From Heliocidaris tuberculata (lineage: Eukaryota > Echinodermata > Echinoidea > Camarodonta > Echinometridae), in NCBI GenBank assembly GCA_025618425.1, contig CM046836.1:17824743-17888742 (forward strand): 64,000 bases of DNA, given 5' to 3'. Numbering within the stretch: the stretch's first letter is position 1; each line of letters starts with the position of its first letter. The position numbers were made by a program, and so were the translations under genes. This document shows positions 60,113-64,000 of this stretch, one piece after another. The notes beneath the pieces are model-generated. The model searched no databases and had not been told where the DNA came from. It worked only from the letters and a program-made list of their open reading frames with translations.

Positions 60113-60324
60113 ATGCCACCGTCACTAACTATCCTGATATTTTGACCACGACCATGAACAACCTGCTCGATGACACCGGCCTAGGGAATGGTGCAATAGC
60201 AGGGTTGATCCTCGGGATAGTGATCCTTGCGTTCATAGTAGCAGCGGCTTTGTTTGTTAAACATCGCACTTCAAAGAAGAAGAAGACAGGCGGTATCAAG
60301 TATAGCTTTGGGATACTTTCATGA
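60113..60324 (+). CDS. Gene C terminal exon: stalk, membrane span, short basic tail
   Basis: It follows TATACATTCATTGCAG in phase 1, completing an Asp codon, and stops at TGA 60322-60324. It encodes a stalk of about 30 residues (TVTNYPDILTTTMNN), a strong membrane segment (GAIAGLILGIVILAFIVAAA) and a basic tail (KHRTSKKKKTGGIKYSF) of about 22 residues. The assembled protein is about 109 residues, or 126 with the cassette exon. The intron phase equals that of genes A and B, which supports common origin although sequence identity is low. The short tail has no signalling motif that I recognise, so this member may act as a decoy or with a partner. Confidence 0.68.
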
Positions 60325-60446
60325 CTGAAATGTCAGAATTTTGAATTAAAAGCTCTGGTCTTATGTAAGCCAGTTCTTTCTTCTGGTCTAATGAAATTTA
60401 CATTTCTCTTGATCGGTACAATATGGTTTTAAAAAAATAATGATGG

Positions 60447-60452
60447 AATAAA
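60447..60452 (+). terminator. Poly(A) signal of gene C
   Basis: AATAAA lies 123 bases after the stop codon of gene C and is the first canonical signal downstream of it. Confidence 0.5.
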
Positions 60453-62709
60453 TTATTCATATTTTTGCGGATACTTCCGATTGTATAAATATGGGTAATC
60501 TATCGTCATATAACCTAACATATTACCTAAAAGTTCAAGATTCATATATCACGATGCAATTTGTGTATCTTGATTGTCACATGATTGAGTAGTTATCGAG
60601 TTTCAAGCCGCGCTTTTTGCTAATTATATATCGTTAAGAGAAAATGTCCTTTGTGTAATTTTCCGTCAAAATGTATGGATGATGCACATCAATATTGTAA
60701 CAAATGTGTAATGCATGTGCCGAAGTTTGTAAATGACACTAAAGTTAGGCCTTGTGAAATTATCTAGAGGAAATTATCCATGTAATAATCATAGATTAAT
60801 AAATTGTTCATTATTTTGCAAAACATTGTAAAATTTTATCATTTTGGTTATCTGTGTAATAATTAAGTGATATGACATGGCATACAAGAAGGGCTTTATT
60901 AATTCATTATCAAGCATCTTGTTTTGTGTGGCCATTTTCAAACGGGATCGAAAGGTTAAAAATTCTTTAGACGTTGCTGCGACTCACTGAACCAGTTGAT
61001 TAATTCCGTATAAAGGGCAGTATAAATGACAGCAATGGTCTTTTGACTTTTGTCATATGATTTATTGCAAATAAAAGCGAATTTGAATTTGAACAGTGTT
61101 GTAGTGCCTTGATGCTATAGGCCTTGGCCTAAAGGTGCCTTAAGTTCTTAAGTCTGTTGAACATTTAAAAATTATGCTTCATCATTTCATCAAAGTTTTT
61201 ATTTCTAATTACCTGTAGCAGTAATTATCTATATACTAAGTTCAACTTTGTGCAACTGCTTATCTCTGTGAAGTGAAGTGAAATAGGGAAAATGTTTTAC
61301 AAAATAATTTTTACATAGTTTAGGCTCTTACATAAACAATACATATTTATGCGTACATTGGGTATTAGTATATTAGATCAGCGTTAGAGACATTTGGAAC
61401 TGGCAAAATGAAAAATTCATTTCAAAGTTTTTTGTTTCATAATCTGATCGAAAGTTATTTTCTACTCATTTTGTTCATATTTCAAGTACAATTTTGATAC
61501 TCAGACATCCTATAAAAAACGGTGCTATACTTTTACAGGAAACAGATACTATTCTTGACGGTACTTTATAATAAACCATATTTTGGGTGTGAAAGTCCAT
61601 GTTTTATGCCTCTTGTTGTGTATGTTTGAACCTCCTTCGTTACTTGATCCATTTTTTTTAACCTTTCTTTTTTACGCCTTGGCATTGGTGGTCAAAGCCT
61701 TGACCTTGGTCTTGAGGGTTTGGGTCTTGACTACAATGCTGATAATTAAGGGTTTCGAACTATAATGCTCATACATATCGATGATCCTGAGTAATAAAAC
61801 TAATAAAATAAAACTTACAAGAACTCGTCCTGATCAAAGCAACCACAAAAAAATAATTAAAAATTTAAAGTACAAGATTTTGTAGCATAAGGTAGAAATG
61901 ATTGATTTATATATGAGCAAAGAAGAGACTGAGGGAGATAGAGTGAGAGAAAGATGCCGAAAGGAAGAGAGATAGAGAGAAAGAGAGGAATAAAGAGAGA
62001 GGGAAAGAGGGAGAGTATAATTTGTATTTGACACCGTCAAAGACTACCCAGTAACAGGCAGCACAGATGAACGCGAAGTAGTTGCTCAAGAAATTGGCAG
62101 TTAACTCCATGCTAGCTTACATTATATGTACGCAGATGCAAGAGAGCTATGAAATTTTGTAATGAATCCCGCGATGAGGTTTTTATCTTACCAAATGATT
62201 CATAAGTAAATTATCTGGTATACATAATACAGCAAAATTTAGATAATGTTTTGTATATACAATATACAGTAGTAGAGTCTTCTGTCAGTTTAATTTGATA
62301 AGTTTGGATAAAGAAAAATTACTGATTTAATCAGCAAGGGAGGTGATTTGCCACTCTTGATTCTCACTGATGCTATATACTAGATAACATGATTAATAAA
62401 ATGCTGGTATAGTGCTTCAGTAGTCGGTATGCAGTTGCAAAGTTAGCTTCTGCTGTATCAGGCAATGCCGAAACAATTTTGTTTCTATTTCGCAAATTCA
62501 GAGTATTTTCAATTGAAATAAATCGGAAATGTTTGCTTGCAGAAAGTAGCTGGACAATTATTTCAACATATATCATTGAATGAAACACAAGTCTGTGTAC
62601 GGGGTGCAACGATATTTTGATCGGCAACATCTTAAAAGTATTTGTCTATCCTCGGTGAATTTTCGTAGGCACTAGCGTACAATTTTTGACAGAAAAAAAG
62701 TTTATCGGG
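60453..62709. other. Noncoding stretch downstream of gene C
   Basis: No gene recognised. It includes a second AATAAA-like site near 61070, and a (GA)n-rich tract at about 61921-62015. The short frames at 61583 and on the minus strand near 62373-62630 have no domain. Confidence 0.5.
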
Positions 62710-63005
62710 CAGTGGTGGGGGGGGGGGGGGCGAAACCCGGCGAAAAAAACTTTTTTTTTGTTGCTTGTCAGAGAAGTATGGAGGAAAGCATCTGATACCC
62801 CCCCCCCCCCCCCCCCACTGAGGGACTTTTGGAGGGCTGGCGATAGAAACAAAAAATTGTCGCCACCCCCTCCCCCCCCCACACACACAAATACACACAC
62901 ACACTGAGCGACTTTTGGAGGGCCGGCGAAAACCATTTTGGGGCTTTTTCTTTTTTTTTTTTTTTTTTTTTTGCTTGTTAGAGAATTATGGAGGGAAACA
63001 TCTGA

Positions 63006-63038
<33 letters not shown>

Positions 63039-63163
63039 ACTGAGCGACTTTTTGAGGTCTGGCGAGAAGAAAACAATGAAAACAATACGGATCTCCCTCC
63101 ATGCAGTTACCCAAAGTTGACAGCCCTGCACCCCCTTTGTAAAAAATTCTGGCTACGCCACTA
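62710..63163. mobile_element. Composite or rearranged hAT-like MITE
   Basis: It starts CAGTGGTGGGG and ends TCTGGCTACGCCACT. The family blocks GCTTGTCAGAGAAGTATGG and GAGGGACTTTTGGAGGGCTGG appear first at about 62763-62840 and again at about 62970-63065, so two copies are fused or one is internally duplicated. No 8-base target duplication was found. C runs reach about 30 bases. It is noncoding. Confidence 0.72.
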
Positions 63164-64000
63164 TTCGTAGGTAAAATATTGTTGTTGCATCTCCTAAATT
63201 TCATGTGAATTTCACAAGGATCTTACACTCAACTACAAAGTTATGAATGTTTTTGTCAGACGTGTCATTTTCAAATTTTACAAAAAGAGCCGGTTGAATA
63301 GCATCAGTGCACAAAAGTGTATTTTTTTGCCTGAACATGCATGGCAAGCTCTCTAATCAACTTCTATAATCATTTTGCTGCTTTTAGCTTATATCGTTGT
63401 GGAATTTACAAAAAGTTTAGGAGATACAACTGCAAAAATTCTAAAATTCCTTGAGGATGGTCAAGTACTTTAATTTTAAGATATTACCAATCAAACTCTC
63501 GTTGCACTTTTTTAGACCCCACCCCCCCCCCCTTAAATGCGTTAGAAATCTACTGTACCAAGGGATAATTCAAATAACAGAAAAGCTGATATAAGACATT
63601 CAAAATAAATTTTAAGAACAAAGCCCCCCCCCAAAAAAAAAACAAACAAACAGCAACAACAACAACAACAACAACAAACAAGTCAAACAAACAAACAAAA
63701 CAAAACAAAACAAAACAGAAAAAAAAATCAAAAAGGTTTTTGATTTGCTGGAAAATATTACAGGTACACCCTTGATGCAAACATTCAAAATGTTGGTCAT
63801 GGCAATTATCAGGCTTATTGTTGTTATTTCATTGTGCACAAAAATATTTGCAGACAAACAATGTAGGCCTACTATATATAGTATACAGCTTCCCGCATTC
63901 CCCTAACATAAGAAAGATTCACTTGCTGTTAGGAATCAATCAACTTCTATTAACAATAGGCTACCACCAGTGACGTAAGGAGCCCAAAGATTTGAGGGGG
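63164..64000. other. Terminal noncoding stretch
   Basis: A C run lies near 63522 and an (ACAA)n/(AAC)n tract at about 63640-63725. From 63966 the sequence CAGTGACGTAAGGAGCCC, followed by a G run at the window end, resembles the left end of another hAT-like element that would continue beyond the window. No gene was found. Confidence 0.45.

Larger units (their letters stand above)
57755..60170. repeat. Tandem duplication of about 1.1-1.2 kb carrying a gene C exon
   Basis: The segment from the L2 fragment edge (ATCTTTGCGTCTACT at 57758, against ATCTTTGCGTTTACT at 59026) through the GGGCCC-ended MITE, the AGTGAATGACACGA block and the ACAGAATCGTGGTCT block to the exon acceptor (CATTCATTGCAG) is present twice in direct orientation. 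The second copy ends in the terminal exon at 60113. The first ends in the cassette exon at 58970. The first copy also holds a later (AAT)n-tailed insertion at about 58053-58170 that the second lacks. Identity by eye is high. Confidence 0.85.

Noticed and set aside
62632..63204. Glycine- or proline-rich frames on both strands
   Set aside because: They read through C/G homopolymers of a hAT-like MITE. The same kind of frame appears in every copy of the family.

Overview
The window is animal nuclear DNA, most likely from an echinoderm and probably a sea urchin. It is AT-rich and intron-bearing, with GT/AG splice sites, abundant microsatellites and long C or G homopolymers. It holds several non-LTR retrotransposon lineages, including one whose leader carries a decayed 2A-like motif, a trait known from sea urchin elements. 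It also holds many short DNA transposons with clean target duplications. There is no prokaryotic, organellar or viral gene organisation. The species assignment is inference.

The host genes are three small multi-exon genes, all on the plus strand. They share one exon architecture and look like a diverged family of type I membrane receptors. Gene A (12135-18527) has a one-codon start exon, an exon coding signal peptide plus an eight-cysteine domain, and a terminal exon with stalk, membrane span and a cytoplasmic tail of about 130 residues. Gene B (25089-26222) has the same eight-cysteine domain, a Ser/Thr/Pro-rich glycosylated stalk, a membrane span and a short tail ending in a PxQxT-type motif. 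It has an in-frame TGA at the end of its hydrophobic leader. Gene C (48356-60324) has a start exon ending ATG-AAG, a shorter four-cysteine exon, a 51-base phase 1-1 cassette exon and a terminal exon with a membrane span. In A and C the start/cysteine-exon junction is phase 0. In all three the cysteine/stalk junction is phase 1. The C-terminal half of the cysteine pattern in A and B resembles the single-domain TNF receptors BCMA, TACI and Fn14. Candidate alternative exons with early in-frame stops in A and B would give soluble forms. This family is the best candidate for an undescribed system here.

Most of the rest is mobile-element debris. Positions 1-5618 hold two head-to-tail L1/Tx1-like LINE copies on the minus strand, one nearly full length with two lesions. 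A 5 kb spacer with a diverged tandem duplication follows, then an L1-type ORF1 (10668-11588, minus) head-to-head with gene A. Positions 12.9-14.6 kb carry hAT-like and mariner-like short elements. Positions 20-24.7 kb carry a LINE end and a hairpin repeat family just upstream of gene B. At 26.5-28 kb there is a short TIR element and a 779-base fold-back element. At 30-34.8 kb a plus-strand LINE sits inside a minus-strand LINE. At 35-38.2 kb there are hAT-like elements, one inside another TIR element. At 38-45.3 kb there are LINE/SINE pieces, a mariner-like MITE and a 1.36 kb inverted repeat with a microsatellite core. At 49-50.6 kb there is another LINE, and at 52.9-63.2 kb more hAT-like copies and the tandemly duplicated region that carries gene C's terminal and cassette exons.

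Gene models rest on splice consensus, reading frame, phase agreement and domain patterns seen by eye. No transcript or database evidence was available. Long homopolymers may contain assembly errors.
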